DNA of 64,000 nucleotides from Utricularia gibba. Lineage: Eukaryota; Streptophyta; Magnoliopsida; Lamiales; Lentibulariaceae. The notes beneath the pieces were generated by a model that saw only the letters and a program-made list of their open reading frames with translations, was not told the origin of the DNA and searched no databases. The position numbers and the translations under genes were made by a program. Where the stretch lies: the NCBI GenBank assembly GCA_002189035.1, contig NEEC01000009.1, positions 1,426,001-1,490,000 on the forward strand, written 5' to 3'. Shown in pieces: positions 10,336-22,456 of the stretch (position 1 is the stretch's first letter; each line of letters starts with the position of its first letter).

Positions 10336-11245
10336 CTTTTCAAAATGTTACCTGCAATCTACAAGACATGTAACGATTGTCCCACATTTCCTCACAGTAT
10401 TTCAGAAGAATGCTTGCTGTGAACTCAGTGTAAGTTTCACATTCAAGTATAAAGAACATTTTAAGAAAAGCATCTTTCATCAGTCCTCAAACCATGAATA
10501 TTAGAAAGTGAACATGCTCATGTTCCTCAATCTTGTTCCTTGTTGTCATAGCAGCGAGAATATTAAGATCATCTCAAACTTGAACCCAAAAAGAAGCGTT
10601 ACAGAAATCACATAGGAAAGGGCAACAGCACCTTCCTCATAAGAAATCATAAATTAATACCGGTTTAAATTAATCACACACAGAAAAACAGAACTTGAAA
10701 AGATTGAATACAAATAAAGGAAACGCTTCCGTTTTATGCCATAGAACTCGAACAAAAAGGAAAAATTAAAGACGCTCGAAAGGCAGATGCCAGAATCCCG
10801 ATCAAGAATTATCCAAAAAATGCACCGCACAAAAGCGTGAGAAATGAAGAAAGTAAGGTAAATGCGGAGTGATACCACCACCCACTGCAACTGTTCCACC
10901 TCCCTGCTCCGGCTCCACTTGGATTTAGCACCGGCGAAGGGTTCCATTATATGAAACTTGTGCTTTTTTTCTTTTTTTGAGGATGTGGAAAACAGAAAGT
11001 ACCAAACCTACCCTCTCATCAAAGGTGTTTTTAAAAATTATTATTTTAATATAAAAGGGTTATTTCTCAGAACGGCCAAAATGGTGTATTGATTCAGAGA
11101 GCGTATGAGAGAGAGAGATCGAGGCGAAAATTTCAAATTCCGGTGTTCCCGCTGGTTGCTGAACACGAATCCTGAAAATCAGCAAGCACGCCATTTCAGC
11201 CACGCGGTACGCTAAGCGGAAGCCCAATTGATTTCAGACAGAAGG
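10336..11245. other. Divergent promoter region, NRPE7-like copy 2 and KIN14B-interactor gene
   Basis: This should hold both 5' UTRs. On the minus strand an ATG at 10947 opens a frame MEPFAGAKSKW that runs into a region with possible splice donors; it could be an upstream ORF in the leader of copy 2. A GA-rich run (gagagagaga near 11107) lies in the plus-strand leader. Confidence 0.4.
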
Positions 11246-14169
11246 ATGTCCTGGTCGGCCACCCGCCGCAGTGGAGCCGGAAATGTCGCCGCCACTACCG
11301 GAAAGGTTACAGTAGTTCCCGGTAAGTGTACTGCTGCGGCGAATGGAAAGGAGAATGTGAGGCCTTTGTCAAGAATCAGGCCCTCACTGCAAAAACCTAG
11401 TTCTCGGACGACAGCCCCAAGGGAGGATTTAAATTCACGTGCTAGGAGATCTACTTCGTCGGTGCCCAGAGGAAGGAGCGCTAGTCCTGTGGAGTTTAGA
11501 AGGACTTTTTCAGATATCAGAAAAAGCCCTCGCTACCGGATTCATCACTGTGCAAAGGTAATGGTTCTGAGAAGAGAAGGGATTCTAAGCATTTCAATAT
11601 AATTGAGGTCGCTGTTGATGCTGCTGCTGCTAATGGGAAGAAAGACTTCAACTTGAGCTCCATGTTGGTTAAAAACAAGCCCATGCTTGAAGTTTGTTCC
11701 AATAAATCAGGGAAAAAAGGGCTAATTTCTCATCAGTTTCAACACAGTTCTAAAATATCGGATGTGAAAACTAGCGTGGGTAGCAGCACAAAAGGTGACA
11801 AGAATGTCGGTTCGTCATCCACAGAAAAGTCGGGTCTTTTTCATTTTAGGGAAAAGCCAATTTCGGATCTCTCTCCGAAAGTCGGTGCTTCGCTTGGTCC
11901 AAAACATAGAGCTTCTGACATTGTAGTTGGGGTTTCATCCAGTTTGAAAAAGTCACAGATGGAGGACAAGGTGAGTGGTTTCTCTAGAGAAAACCGTCCC
12001 AGTGACTACCGGAGCAAGCTACAGGAGAAGCTGGCTGATCTAGAAGGTAAGGTGAAGCAGATAGCTTCGGACATTAATAGGACTAAAGAAATGCTGGATA
12101 TGAACAATACAGATGCTTCGAAGATGATATTATCTGATATTCAGGAGAAGATTTCTGGAATTGAGAAGGCAATGGTCAATGTCGTTAAACACGATGAAGA
12201 TGAAATAAGGAGGTGTGCTACAGTATGTGAAAATGGTGCTAAGAACAGCAAACCTGTGATGGATGGTGAAGTTCATCTTCAAGGGCTGAATGCAGAAAAA
12301 CTAGAAGATAGATTGTTTCCGCATCACAAGTTAATAAGAGATAGGACTTCAAGAAGGTCCTCTTTTGGAGATTCTATTGCCACACTCAACACAGACGGCA
12401 ACTTAGTTTCTTCCCGTGCTAATGCCTCTAGAGTGGAAGGCCAAAATCCTTCTATTGAGATAGAAGATTCGAGCTCAGATTCTAGTGAAGCCAGAGAGAT
12501 GGATGATATAGTGACTTCAACTGCCAAATGCTCTTCTTTTAATGTGCTTGGGGTAACAGTGATAATTTTGATTCTGTTTTATTATCTGAAGAGACGTTCA
12601 ATGAATGTGATGAAGAAAATATTTCTGGCATGATAATCGATGAGGAAGATTCAAAATCTAAGTTGCATGACATCGGAGTCAAGTCCTCAACCGGTGGATG
12701 GTTTGTATCTGAAGGCGATAGTGTTCTTCTTGCGCATGATGATGGTTCATGTTCTTTATATGATATAGCTAACTGTGAGGTGTGAACCATTGTAATATGT
12801 TACTTTATTTTATTTTCCCGTAAGCCCACCTCAGGTCATGTCATGCTTGAAAAGTGAAATCTAAAGTGCTCTATTTCAGACATTTTGATAATAGTTGGTG
12901 ATTTTTGCAGGAAAAGGCTGAATACAAGCCTCCTTCGTCTACCTATCCAAACCTGTGGAGGGATTGTTGGATAATTCGTGCGCCTGGCGCAGATGGATGC
13001 ACGGGGAAATATGTGGTTGCAGCATCAGCTGGGAATTCAGGGGAATCAGGGTTCTGCTCTTGGGACTTCTATAATAAAACTATTCAAGCATTTCATACTG
13101 AGAATGATTCCGGCCTTGTGAAAACGGTTCCGACTCCCGTGGCAATCGCCAGAAGGAATTCTGTTCCTGCACTGTCTGTTGAAAACAAGCAGTGGTGGTA
13201 TAAACCATGCGGCCCACTTATTATATCGGCATCCAGTTACCAAAAGGAGGTTAAAATTTATGATATACGTGATGGTGATCAAGTTATGAAATGGGAATGC
13301 CAGAAGCCTGTGGTGACTATGGATTATTCAAGTCCTCTGCAGTGGAGGAACAGAGGTAAAGTTGTAGTAGCAGAGACAGATTGTGTTTCAATGTGGGATG
13401 TGAGCTCCCTCAATTCAAAGGCTGTGTTGTCAGTCTCGTCGATAAGGAATATATCTGCTATGCATATAAAAAATACCGATGCAGAGCTTGGCGGAGGGGT
13501 GAGGCAAAGGTAACCACATCTCTCTCCAATACTCTTCCCGCCCAATGCCTGAATTTCCTTGTTTAACTTCTAAATTCTTGCTTAGAATGTCTTTAAATTT
13601 GTGCTTCTAATTCGGGCCTTCCTTTCCATCATAGAGCTACCTCACAAGAAACGGAGGGAAATGATGGTGTTGTCTGTACTCGTGATTCCATTAACGTGCT
13701 TGATTTTCGGCAACCATCCGGCATCTGCATGAAGATCCCAAAAGTTGGAGTGAGTATGCAGTCAGCTTTCTCCCGCGGCGACTCTATTTTTGTTGGGTGC
13801 ACAATTTTAAGCTCGGTTGCCACCAAAAAGCAGTCTTGCTCTCAAATCCAACACTTCTCCCTGCGCCAACAAAAGCTTGTATGCAACTTCACTCTACCTG
13901 AACCGGATAACAATATTCACGGCCACAATACAGCATTGACTCAAGTTTGGGGGGACTCAAGTCTTGTCATGGGAGTGTGTGGAGCCGGTTTCTATGTGTT
14001 TGATGCATTGAAAGATGATGATGATGGCACCCTAGGACCCTCCTCATCGAGTGCAAAGCAGGTCGTTGCCTCAGAGAACATGTTTGTTTCTCCCTCCTTT
14101 GATTACTCTCCTCCTAGAGTTCTAATCATATCCAGAGATAGACCTGCTTCTTGGAGGTACCTGCTCTAG
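11246..14169 (+). CDS. KIN14B-interacting protein (At4g14310-like), two frame breaks
   Basis: This is a plant homologue of the protein described as KIN14B-interacting At4g14310, which has a disordered N-terminus with coiled coil and a C-terminal WD40-like region. Exons are 11246-12779, 12911-13509 and 13635-14169, with clean GT-AG introns. Family signatures are SSVPRGRSASPVEFRR, a coiled coil near LQEKLADLEGKVKQI, then STGGWFVSEGDSVLLAH, PNLWRDCWIIRAP, SPLQWRNRGKVV, GGGVRQR and the ending ISRDRPASWRYLL. Exon 1 needs two corrections of one base each, at 11521-11529 and 12550-12553. With those two bases the total is 2,670 nt, a protein of about 889 residues. Everything else is intact, so I call this a functional gene with sequence errors. 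The role is known only from the homologue. Confidence 0.88.
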
Positions 14170-15100
14170 CTTATCTTCACAAGTTTCCATGCTTTTCTGA
14201 ATCTCATGTCGCCAATGGGGAATCTCTTGCCTTCTGGTGGGTTGTTTTGAAAGAAAATTGTCAAATATGGATTGTCAACTTGCTTTATGCGACAAGGTTC
14301 TTAATGCATATGATCTTATAACATGGTTGTCCAAGTGCTCCCACTGAATTTGTCACATCAACAGTCTCCATATATACGCATCATCATTTTCATTGCATTT
14401 TATTCAAAAATATGTCGTGATTCGTAAGCGAAAATTAAATAATTCAAGTAGATGTTATTTTCATTTTAAAAAGAATTAGATTGATTATTATCGTGCTTGG
14501 AGATAGAGACAACCGGCGGCTGTTTCTGCTATGATTTTTTTATTTCCTCCGTCCGTAGCACCAACCGGTCCGATTGTGAGTCAACGAAGCGTGCTGTTCA
14601 TCGGTGGTTTCCACGCGGGACGGAATCATCTTGCGACTGAAACCCATCTGGAAAACAACTTTTGTTTTGTCCCACCTTTCTTACAACAAAACAAAATCCA
14701 ATGGAAGGCGCCCGCAGGAAGTCAAGATCCCGTGTATTTAATGCCTCCAATAGAGATTCAGATATGGCGCTAGACCTAGCTGCCTAGTCGAATCACACAA
14801 ATGCACAGCAGCGAATATTTTCTACCTTACCCTTTCATGGATATGTTCCCTTCCAAGTGGTGGGGGAAAAGGCCCCATCTGGGCTGAAGGGTTTGTAGAA
14901 CCATTTGGGGTTTGTTTCTCCTCCTTTTTCATGCTATTTTTGTGCCTTGACTGTCGGTTTGTGGGAAGTATTGGGGTGAGTCGACTCTTTTCACGGTAAA
15001 GACGGAACTTTTTTTGGTTTCTGAAGTTTCCCATGTTCCTTTTTTGAACAAACTCGGGGTTTTTTATGGTAATATGTACCTAGGTTGAGATTTCTGGCCA
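14170..15100. other. Intergenic region upstream of the PBL-like kinase
   Basis: This holds the 3' UTR of the KIN14B-interactor gene and the promoter/leader of the kinase. The open frame at 14531-14773 has no recognisable similarity. Confidence 0.5.
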
Positions 15101-16682
15101 TGGGGAATTGTTTGAGTTCTATTGTCAAACTTGAAACCGCACTAGATGTGACTGGTAAGTGGTGAATACTGGTTATTGCGTGATTGTTCTTTGTTCTGTT
15201 TGATTGATTGATTCAACTCTGATTGTTTTGGGCAGTCTCAAAGACTGATACCAGTGAAAGACTAACGAAACCAACCGCTGCTACCACTCCTCCGATTGAA
15301 GGTCAGATTTTGATGTCACCTGACTTGAAGATCTTCTCTTTCTCTGATCTGAAGATTGCTACCCGCAATTTTCGACTGGACACCCTGCTGGAGGGTGTTG
15401 GAAAGGGCTCGGTATACAAGGGATGGATCGATCCCAATACATTTGCTCCTGCAAAACCAAAATCAGGAAAGGTTGTTGCTGTGAAAAAACTAAACCAAGA
15501 GAGCTTCCAGGGGCAAGATGAGTGGTTGGTAAGTTAGCTTTTTTACCCACAATTTTGTATGGTTTAGAAGAACATAGCATCAATAGTCAGCTTGATTGAA
15601 TTCTTGCAGGAAAAAGTGAACTACCTTGGTCAGTTTTGTCATCCTAATCTTGTTAAACTTATTGGGTACTGTTTGGAAGATGAAAATAGACTCTTGGTGT
15701 ATGAATTTGCGGCTCGTGGGAGCTTGGAGAACCATCTTTTTCAAAGTGAGTTTTCGTTATCTCTTCTACACCTTTAGTTCATCAAATCAAGCTATTCCAG
15801 TGGACTAGTAGCTGCAGTTGTTGTTATTATGTAGGAGGATCGTATTTCCAACCTCTGTCTTGGATTCTTCGTCTCAAGGTTGCCTTAGGAGCTGCAAAAG
15901 GACTATTCTTCCTTCACAACTCTGTGACAAAAGTCATTCACAGAGACTTGAATGCTTCCAGCATTTTACTCGACTCAGTAAATTCTCAGTCCTATTCATA
16001 TGCTGTGATATGGTCTTCACTTGAACATCCAAAACTATATCACCGTTTTCTCACAGAACTACAATGCAAAACTTTCACATTTCGGTTTGGACGAGGATGG
16101 ATTAACTGGTGCAAAAAGCCAGGTAACTCCCAAGGGTACAGGGACCTATGGATATACAGCCCCAGAATACCTTGTCACAGGTGCATGATAACTAACAGTA
16201 TGTTGCAGCTGCTAGTGATTTTACATGATTCCTTATTGAGTTCATGTAAACCAGGAGATTTGACAGCAAAGAGTGATGTCTACAGCTTCGGTGTTCTGCT
16301 TCTTGAAATGCTATCCGGCAGGAGAGCCAGCGACACCAATAAATCATCTGGCGAGCAGAGCCTTATAGAATGGGCCAAGCCATACTTGGGAAACGAGCGC
16401 AAGCTCTCCCGAGTTATGGACAACCGCCTTGAGGGTCAGTACACCATTGATGCGGCTTCCAAGGTGGCCAGCCTTTCTCTTAAATGCATGTCTTTTGATC
16501 CCAAGCTGAGGCCAGAAATGGGACAAGTGGTACAAGAGCTTGTGCAACTTGTAGATTTGAAGGCTGTAGATGACATCCTGAGGAATGCATGCCGGCCACG
16601 CAAACAAAGCACTGGTGATGCCATCAACATGGTGATCGCAAAGGCTGCTTCTGTTAATCAACTGCAGTCGCAGACGGTATAA
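15101..16682 (+). CDS. RLCK-VII/PBL (BIK1-like) kinase with degenerate catalytic motifs
   Basis: This is a receptor-like cytoplasmic kinase of the BIK1/PBL group, which relays signals from plasma-membrane receptors. Exons are about 15101-15154, 15236-15528, 15610-15745, 15835-15977, 16057-16180 and 16255-16682. It starts MGNC, a myristoylation/palmitoylation signal. The glycine loop ([10 protein letters not shown]) and the Lys in VVAVKKL are present. The catalytic loop reads [12 protein letters not shown], so the usual Lys is Asn and the metal-binding Asn is Ser; the DFG motif reads HFG (cat at 16078-16080). TAPEY and [13 protein letters not shown] are normal. Loss of the DFG Asp suggests a pseudokinase. 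By my count exon 1 is one base short of the splice phase needed to join exon 2, so one base may be missing there or the start may differ. Confidence 0.85.
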
Positions 16683-18316
16683 GATACTCAACAGAAGCTT
16701 TGTGCGTAGAGTAGTGTTTATGTTTGGAGCATATGGGCTGTAGCGTAGAGTTGTGAATTGTGATTGTATGATTGTATCCTTTTCCTTCGTGTGGTTGATT
16801 ATAATACAGCATACGGTATAAACCTGAGGCAAAACCTCATCTTCCGTGAATCCTTGTTTTCTTTCAGAGCCATAATCACTAGATTTATGAGTGTAAAGTT
16901 AAAGATCCAGTGATGATACTTCAAATTGGTTACCATTGGGGAAGTGAATGTGCTTAAATAGAAATATGCTATTAATCTTGTGTGAAGTTTAAATATTCAA
17001 AATATACAATATTGTACAAAAAGAGATCAAATTATTATATTTGATATCACAACTAAATTCAGACATATCAATTCTAGTAATAATATATCATATTGATTAT
17101 ATATAGAAGATAAGATATATTTCAATGGAGATATTTTCCTAATATTATATGAAATTTTTTACTATAAAAAGGGGAAAATTATAAAAGTGAAGTGTCAAAA
17201 ATAAATAATATTATATAAAAAGATAATGAAGGGTTATCGAGTAAGTCTGTGTGCAATGGAAGGGCCCGGCCCTTGCCGTCCACGTGGCCCACCTCAACCG
17301 TCCTTCTACCCACCCCAGCTGGTCCACATGGCGAAGCCCTGGCGTCCACGTGGTTTATCCCATGTGGTCCAAACCCGATTCTGTAGTGCAGCCCAAATCA
17401 TCTCCGCGTCCCCCACTCAGCCCATAGTAAGCAGCCTTCCTGGCCCAGCCCAACCCCTCATCGTGGCCCTGCACGAACCACCTCGGTGCTCGAGAACGGA
17501 TCGCTCCGCAGCTCTGCCCAAAGTATCTTCATCAGCTCAACCCAGCCAAGACACGTGACGCAATCCAGTCAATCAGCCCTGACGTCACCATGTCTCAGCC
17601 CACTTAGTAGTCCAACATTGCCCAGCCCAAACGTCAACGTGGCCCGTCACAGGTCCTCCACTTGGCCTAGGCCCACTCCTCGTCTCCCAGCCCAACCCTT
17701 CTCAGTGGTCCCCATCGCGCCTCTCGAAAATTTGAATATTTTTTTTTATTATTTTTGTTCCCTTTAAAATTTTGCTTTACTTAGGTTAGGGTCTCCGAAG
17801 GCGTACTTATGTGCATTAAACGCCTAAGTAGACAAACAATCAACCCTGGTTAGTCTACTTCGAAACCCATCACTTATTTAACCGTGGTTAAGGCAGGTCG
17901 GTTGACTTCTGGTAGGCATGAGATAATTTATCACAGCTCCCTATCACAATAATATTAATTTTATTTTCCCAGTGGAAAATATTCAAACAAACAAAACACC
18001 GTGCTTTCCTCAGTATGAATGTTTGTTTGGACAACACACGCAACCCCGAAGCCTCGGGTTCGCTAAAAAAGCAGCATCTTTTATGGGTTAGGTTCAGTTT
18101 TCTTTGAAAATTTCTTGCCCCAACTGCTCCAACTCCAAGTGGCGTCAGACCCCCTAATTCTACATTTTTTTTAGTTCATTTCCACTAACGTGTACTTCCT
18201 GGGTCTGCTTTTTCATTTTGAAATTTGAATAGATGAGAAAGTTGCGATCTTTCTACAGACAAACCTGATCCACAGACGAGGCTCTGTAACAAGGGTTCTT
18301 GATCTAGTTGAAGAGG
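16683..18316. other. Intergenic region with an AT-rich half and a C-rich block
   Basis: 16,850-17,225 is AT-rich. 17,226-17,720 switches to C-rich plus-strand sequence with repeated CACGTGG, CCACGTGG and CCCAGCCCA phrases. 17,760-18,200 returns to ordinary composition and leads to the ENTH gene. A short upstream frame (ATG 18233 to TGA 18268, 11 codons) could lie in the ENTH leader. The open frames in the C-rich block look like products of its composition. Confidence 0.5.
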
Positions 18317-19382
18317 ATGCCGATCCTGGGGAGCAACGCTGGGAGCATGAGCGGCCCAACTTTTCATGAGTTGAAGAACCATGTTTCTGGTTACCTCAAG
18401 GAGAAGATCAGAACTGCGAGATTAGTTCTAACAGACGTTACCCCTGTGCAGCTGTAAGGATCCTTTTTCCATAGACTTTTATTGATCTTTGTCCTGATTT
18501 CTCCTGCTTGCTTGCAAGATTGGTGGAGGAAGCCACAAATGGGAATCCCCAAGTTCCAGAGGTACGGATGCTGAAGATGATCTCCAGGGCAGCATTTGAA
18601 GTAGACGATTACTGGAGAATTGTGGATATTCTGCACAAAAGGTCAACCAACCCTTCCTGGTTTTCTGTTTTGTGTATCATGGCGTTTGATCCTGATTGAG
18701 GGTTGTCTCAGATTACTTAGATTTGATCGGAGGAACTGGAGACAGTCATATAACACACTGATCATACTTGAGAACTTGCTGATTCACGGCCCTGAGAGAG
18801 TGACTGAGGAGTTTCAATGTGACAGAGATGTTATCTTGCAGATGATAACTTTCCAGCATGTTGATGACAGAGGGTATGTGTTCCTTCTCTGTTGATGGAG
18901 CGAATCCAGAAGATTTTATCAGTGCATCTGATCATGGTTTCAGATTCAACTGGGGTGCCAACATGGGGAAGAAATCAGAGAGGATTTTGGAGCTGCTGGA
19001 GAAGGGGCCTCTCTTCAGACAAGAGAGAGACAGAGCAAGGAGAGTCTCAAGAGAGATCAAAGGCTTCGGCAGCTTCAATGGCACAAATTTGAAACTAAGA
19101 CATGGAACAGAAGAACTGTTTGGTAGATGCAACTCAGCTTTCATTGTTCATGAGGAAGACAAGAGCAAAGACATGATGCCTGCAAGCAGATATACTCACA
19201 AGGATGAGGTGGTGGATTCTGAAGAAAACTTTGATCCAAGAATGGAAACTGTAGACAAGCCCCTGTTGCATGAAAAGAAGACAGAATCTACCTTGACCGG
19301 AGACCGACATCCTTTTGTCGATACCAAGCAGGATGCAGAAGCATCGCTGCTGCTATCGACAGCAGATGAGCAACCAGCATAA
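18317..19382 (+). CDS. ENTH/epsin-like domain protein
   Basis: ENTH domains bind phosphoinositides and clathrin machinery during vesicle budding; this belongs to the small plant ENTH/VHS group like At3g23350. Exons are 18317-18453, 18519-18641, 18712-18873 and 18944-19382, which total 861 nt and 286 residues. The ENTH fold covers about residues 15-165: LKEKIRTARLVLTDVT, LVEEATNGNPQVPE, AAFEVDDYWRIVDILHKR, NTLIILENLLIHGPERV and FQHVDDRG. The tail is charged, with RQERDRARRVSREIKGFG followed by a low-complexity acidic stretch. It lacks the long DPW/NPF-rich tail of true epsins. The start is the first ATG that puts the ENTH helix in frame. Confidence 0.9.
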
Positions 19383-19587
19383 CCATCTGGTTGACTTCCT
19401 TTCAGTTCTTGATGGATCACAATTTCTTATTGTGATGAATAAAGGCTACATTTATATCACCAAGGCTTCCCTCATATACAAAAGTACTTAACAGGAACTA
19501 TTGAATCCTATGACAAGAGCAACTACTGCACTCACCACACAGCTGGTTGAGTGTAATAGTTTTATACAGACTCCATGCATCTACACA

Positions 19588-21755
19588 TCATAACTCCTTT
19601 AGTCTCCCGATTTTTTCCCACCCGGAGTAGTACACAGCTTTTACACAAGAAACAAAGAAATTCCAACAGGAAGAAGGCCAGTACCATGGATAGAGCAGCC
19701 GGAAAAAGAGGCTTATAATGAACCGAGGATACTTCCCCACCTGTGGATCATAAAGGCTGATTCATCCCTAGTAGTGATTTTTCACTAAAATATCCATTGT
19801 TGAATGATTAATGAATCAAAGAATACCCACAGGGAAGAGAAAGTCCAAGGCATCCCATGCTGCATGACGAACAGCTCTTGTAGGATACATAGGCCCGCCT
19901 GGAGAAGTGAAGCTATACAAACATGTTTTCAGTCTCGTGCTAGTTGCCATTCTAAGTTCAATACCTGCATGAAATATTTTAATTGAGTTAATCAACATGA
20001 GCGATTTCCTTAGGACATGGAGTGATCGTGGGAGCCCACCTCGAAGAACTTTAATCCGAGAGAGGTAATGCACAAGTACTGGCTCTATCTTCAATTTTTG
20101 GAGCTGATTCACCAGCCAGGAAGAAAATACAAGTTGCTTAAATCAGGATAACATGTGCATTCCTAACTCATTGAGAGGATGTAACAATTTGCTACCTGAT
20201 CAGCAATTTCAGTCACAAATATGTCTGAGGCATTACCAACCAAGAAAGCATTCGGAAAATCAGGGAACTGTTTCAGAAAGACTTCAAGATTCTCTTCTGC
20301 ATCACAAAGATCTACTTTAATAAATTGACACAAATGTTGCGAGCAAGACATTCAGAGGCAAAGATAGAATACTAATCACCCGAATTATAAAAAAACATGA
20401 ATCTTGATAGTAGTAGGAAGAGGTCTCTCTGAGCCTGATGCCATAGAAAAGCATAGGTTAACACTTAAAACAGCCACAAGGTTAAAAAATCAATGACGAG
20501 AGAATGGAAATGCAGTAATACCTGCAAAGGAATCTTACTTAACCTTTCTGAACACAGAGCAACTTCATCCAGGAGATACTACAGTTCATAATGGTGAGTT
20601 CCGAACGTTGTATATTACCAATAAGGAAATCATCTCATAAAAGAAAACTATGCATACCTTAAATAGACTCTGGAAACGCCTGGAATTTGTTTGTGTGTCA
20701 ATCCTGAACCAGAAACATGGGGAATATATAATTTCACACAAACAGGGAGATGATCATTCCCTGGGAAAAATAACAACAATTTAAATGACCACTGACACAC
20801 TAGCGTTTCCTTGCAGAAGGGTTCCCAACACGCATGGACGAGACATCAAATAATAAAAATCAATTCTTTAAGAAAAAAAAATTCTGGATCTTTCTTTTAG
20901 CAGCTGGAGTGTGTTCCAAGCGGCCTGAAATTCTAGGCGAGCAAGGCACTTGACAGTGCATCTCAGTCTCACTAAAAGGTAGAGCTCATACCAGAAAATG
21001 TTCCTTGCACCTTGAACAAGAGCAGCACAATAACGGAGTAGAATTACTGGATTACCAAGCTCAACCTCAAAAATCTGTAGCATCGAAGAGCAAATCAAGG
21101 ATAGAACAGTCAAGAACCCAACACAACATGCTAAAGATAATTCAAACGTGTGTATAAGTTGGAGGAGAACATAAGTTTACCCATTTGTGGAACAATAGGG
21201 CAAATATATTAGATGCAAATGCCTGGCTCCAGAGTCGCATGATCAGATCAAGTATAGTTCTCCCATTTTGAGGCATGCACACAAAATGATCAGAAAGCAC
21301 GTTAAAAAAACATACGTGCTCCCCATACCCATCAGCCTCGGCAGAGATTGAACCTTCCTCACCAAATATAATGTCTGCCACAAAGACCCAACAACAAAAG
21401 ATTAAAGACACCAGAGCGCCACGAACACAAGCCAAACATATTCCATCTGAAATATCATAATATTCCAAAACGCAACCAAAGAATAAATTCTCCAACTTTA
21501 CCCTTGGAGCGTTCGTCCACTTCCAGAGCAACATCCGCAAACAGCTCTTGCAACAAATTTCCCCTCTGCGCAGCCGAAGACAAGGCCTGCATATCAAAAC
21601 GCCCATAAGCATCACATAATCCATAGACCCACAAATTCAACGGGTTAAAGAAAGTTAAAATGGAGGAAATCACATACCCGTTGAAGTTTTTTATCGATCT
21701 CGGATGAAAGCGCCGTTAGATAAGCGGAGCCCCCAACACCCGATGGCGGTGACAT
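19588..21755 (-). CDS. Conserved plant protein of unknown function (11 exons, 349 aa)
   Basis: I recognise this as a protein conserved across plants but know no function. Exons read high to low: 21755-21678, 21586-21502, 21374-21181, 21074-20992, 20703-20658, 20578-20522, 20434-20380, 20296-20196, 20103-20040, 19964-19831 and 19740-19588. All have GT-AG boundaries and total exactly 1,050 nt. It starts MSPPSGVGGSAYLTALSS. Landmarks are LLQELFADVALEVDERSK, ILDLIMRLWSQAFASNIF, RRFQSLFKYLLDEVAL, VFLKQFPDFPNAFLVG and LYSFTSPGGPMYPTRAVR. The C-terminus is hydrophobic and aromatic (RLLYPWYWPSSCWNF), possibly a membrane-associated segment. The middle is helical and could be a repeat scaffold. No catalytic motif is visible. 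The gene structure is firm; the role is open. Confidence 0.88.
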
Positions 21756-22456
21756 TGTAATTCCGACCTGGTCCGGATCATCACAGAAAAGGAAATCTGG
21801 CCCAAATTATTCCTTGACCTCCCTTAAAGTTATGAATAGAGATTGCTTGTCAGCCATGCACAAGACCAACATAAATTCTGTCATTCATTGCCATCGGAGC
21901 GGATAAGAAATGAGGAAAAGTGTCGTGTTCTCTTCCGACGACCGAATGAATTGAAGTAATCCGAAATTCCCTCAAACTGACGCGTCATTCTAGTTGTACC
22001 CCATGCATAACCAATAGTACCATCACATGCACTAACAGCATCACCGGAGTTGCTATCGATCCGCCGTCCTTGGCCGCCGATTAAGCCATCTCCGGTAACG
22101 CAAATCATCCTGAACTGTCAGCACAGCAACTCGGAGGGAGAAACAGATACAAAACTATTCAAGACGAAGCAGCTTTTAACATGACGACACAGAGCAGGCT
22201 GGTTATGTATCAGGGGGAAAAAGTGGAATGTGAGCATCAGAATCAAAGCATTACAATAATGAGATGGTGTTCCAGTTGCAGACCCAGCCACACAGATAGA
22301 CAAATCCCGGTAAGAAAAGACGGGATCAAAACCAAATTTGTTCTTTCCAGACAACACCAACACACTGACCGAGTGGAGATCGTTTGGCAGCCGGCGAGAC
22401 TACAAAGAAAGAGTAGTTTGGATCCAGCAGAGAACTAATATCTTACTTCGCCGGAT
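21756..22456. other. Promoter/leader of the 349-aa gene and 3' flank of the ADF gene
   Basis: Two minus-strand genes lie head to tail here. The open frames at 21881-22108 and 22118-22363 match nothing I know. I see no other structure. Confidence 0.4.

Noticed and set aside
12539-12790. Hydrophobic ending VIILILFYYL as a tail anchor of the KIN14B-interactor protein
   Set aside because: It is out of the conserved frame, produced by the missing base at 12550-12553.
15924-16682. A single 252-residue frame covering the kinase C-terminal half
   Set aside because: It reads through two introns; the splice sites at 15978, 16055, 16181 and 16253 restore the conserved kinase sequence.
17226-17767. Two long overlapping plus-strand open frames, Pro/Ser-rich
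   Set aside because: They exist because the block is C-rich and poor in stops; no domain, no splice context and no similarity.
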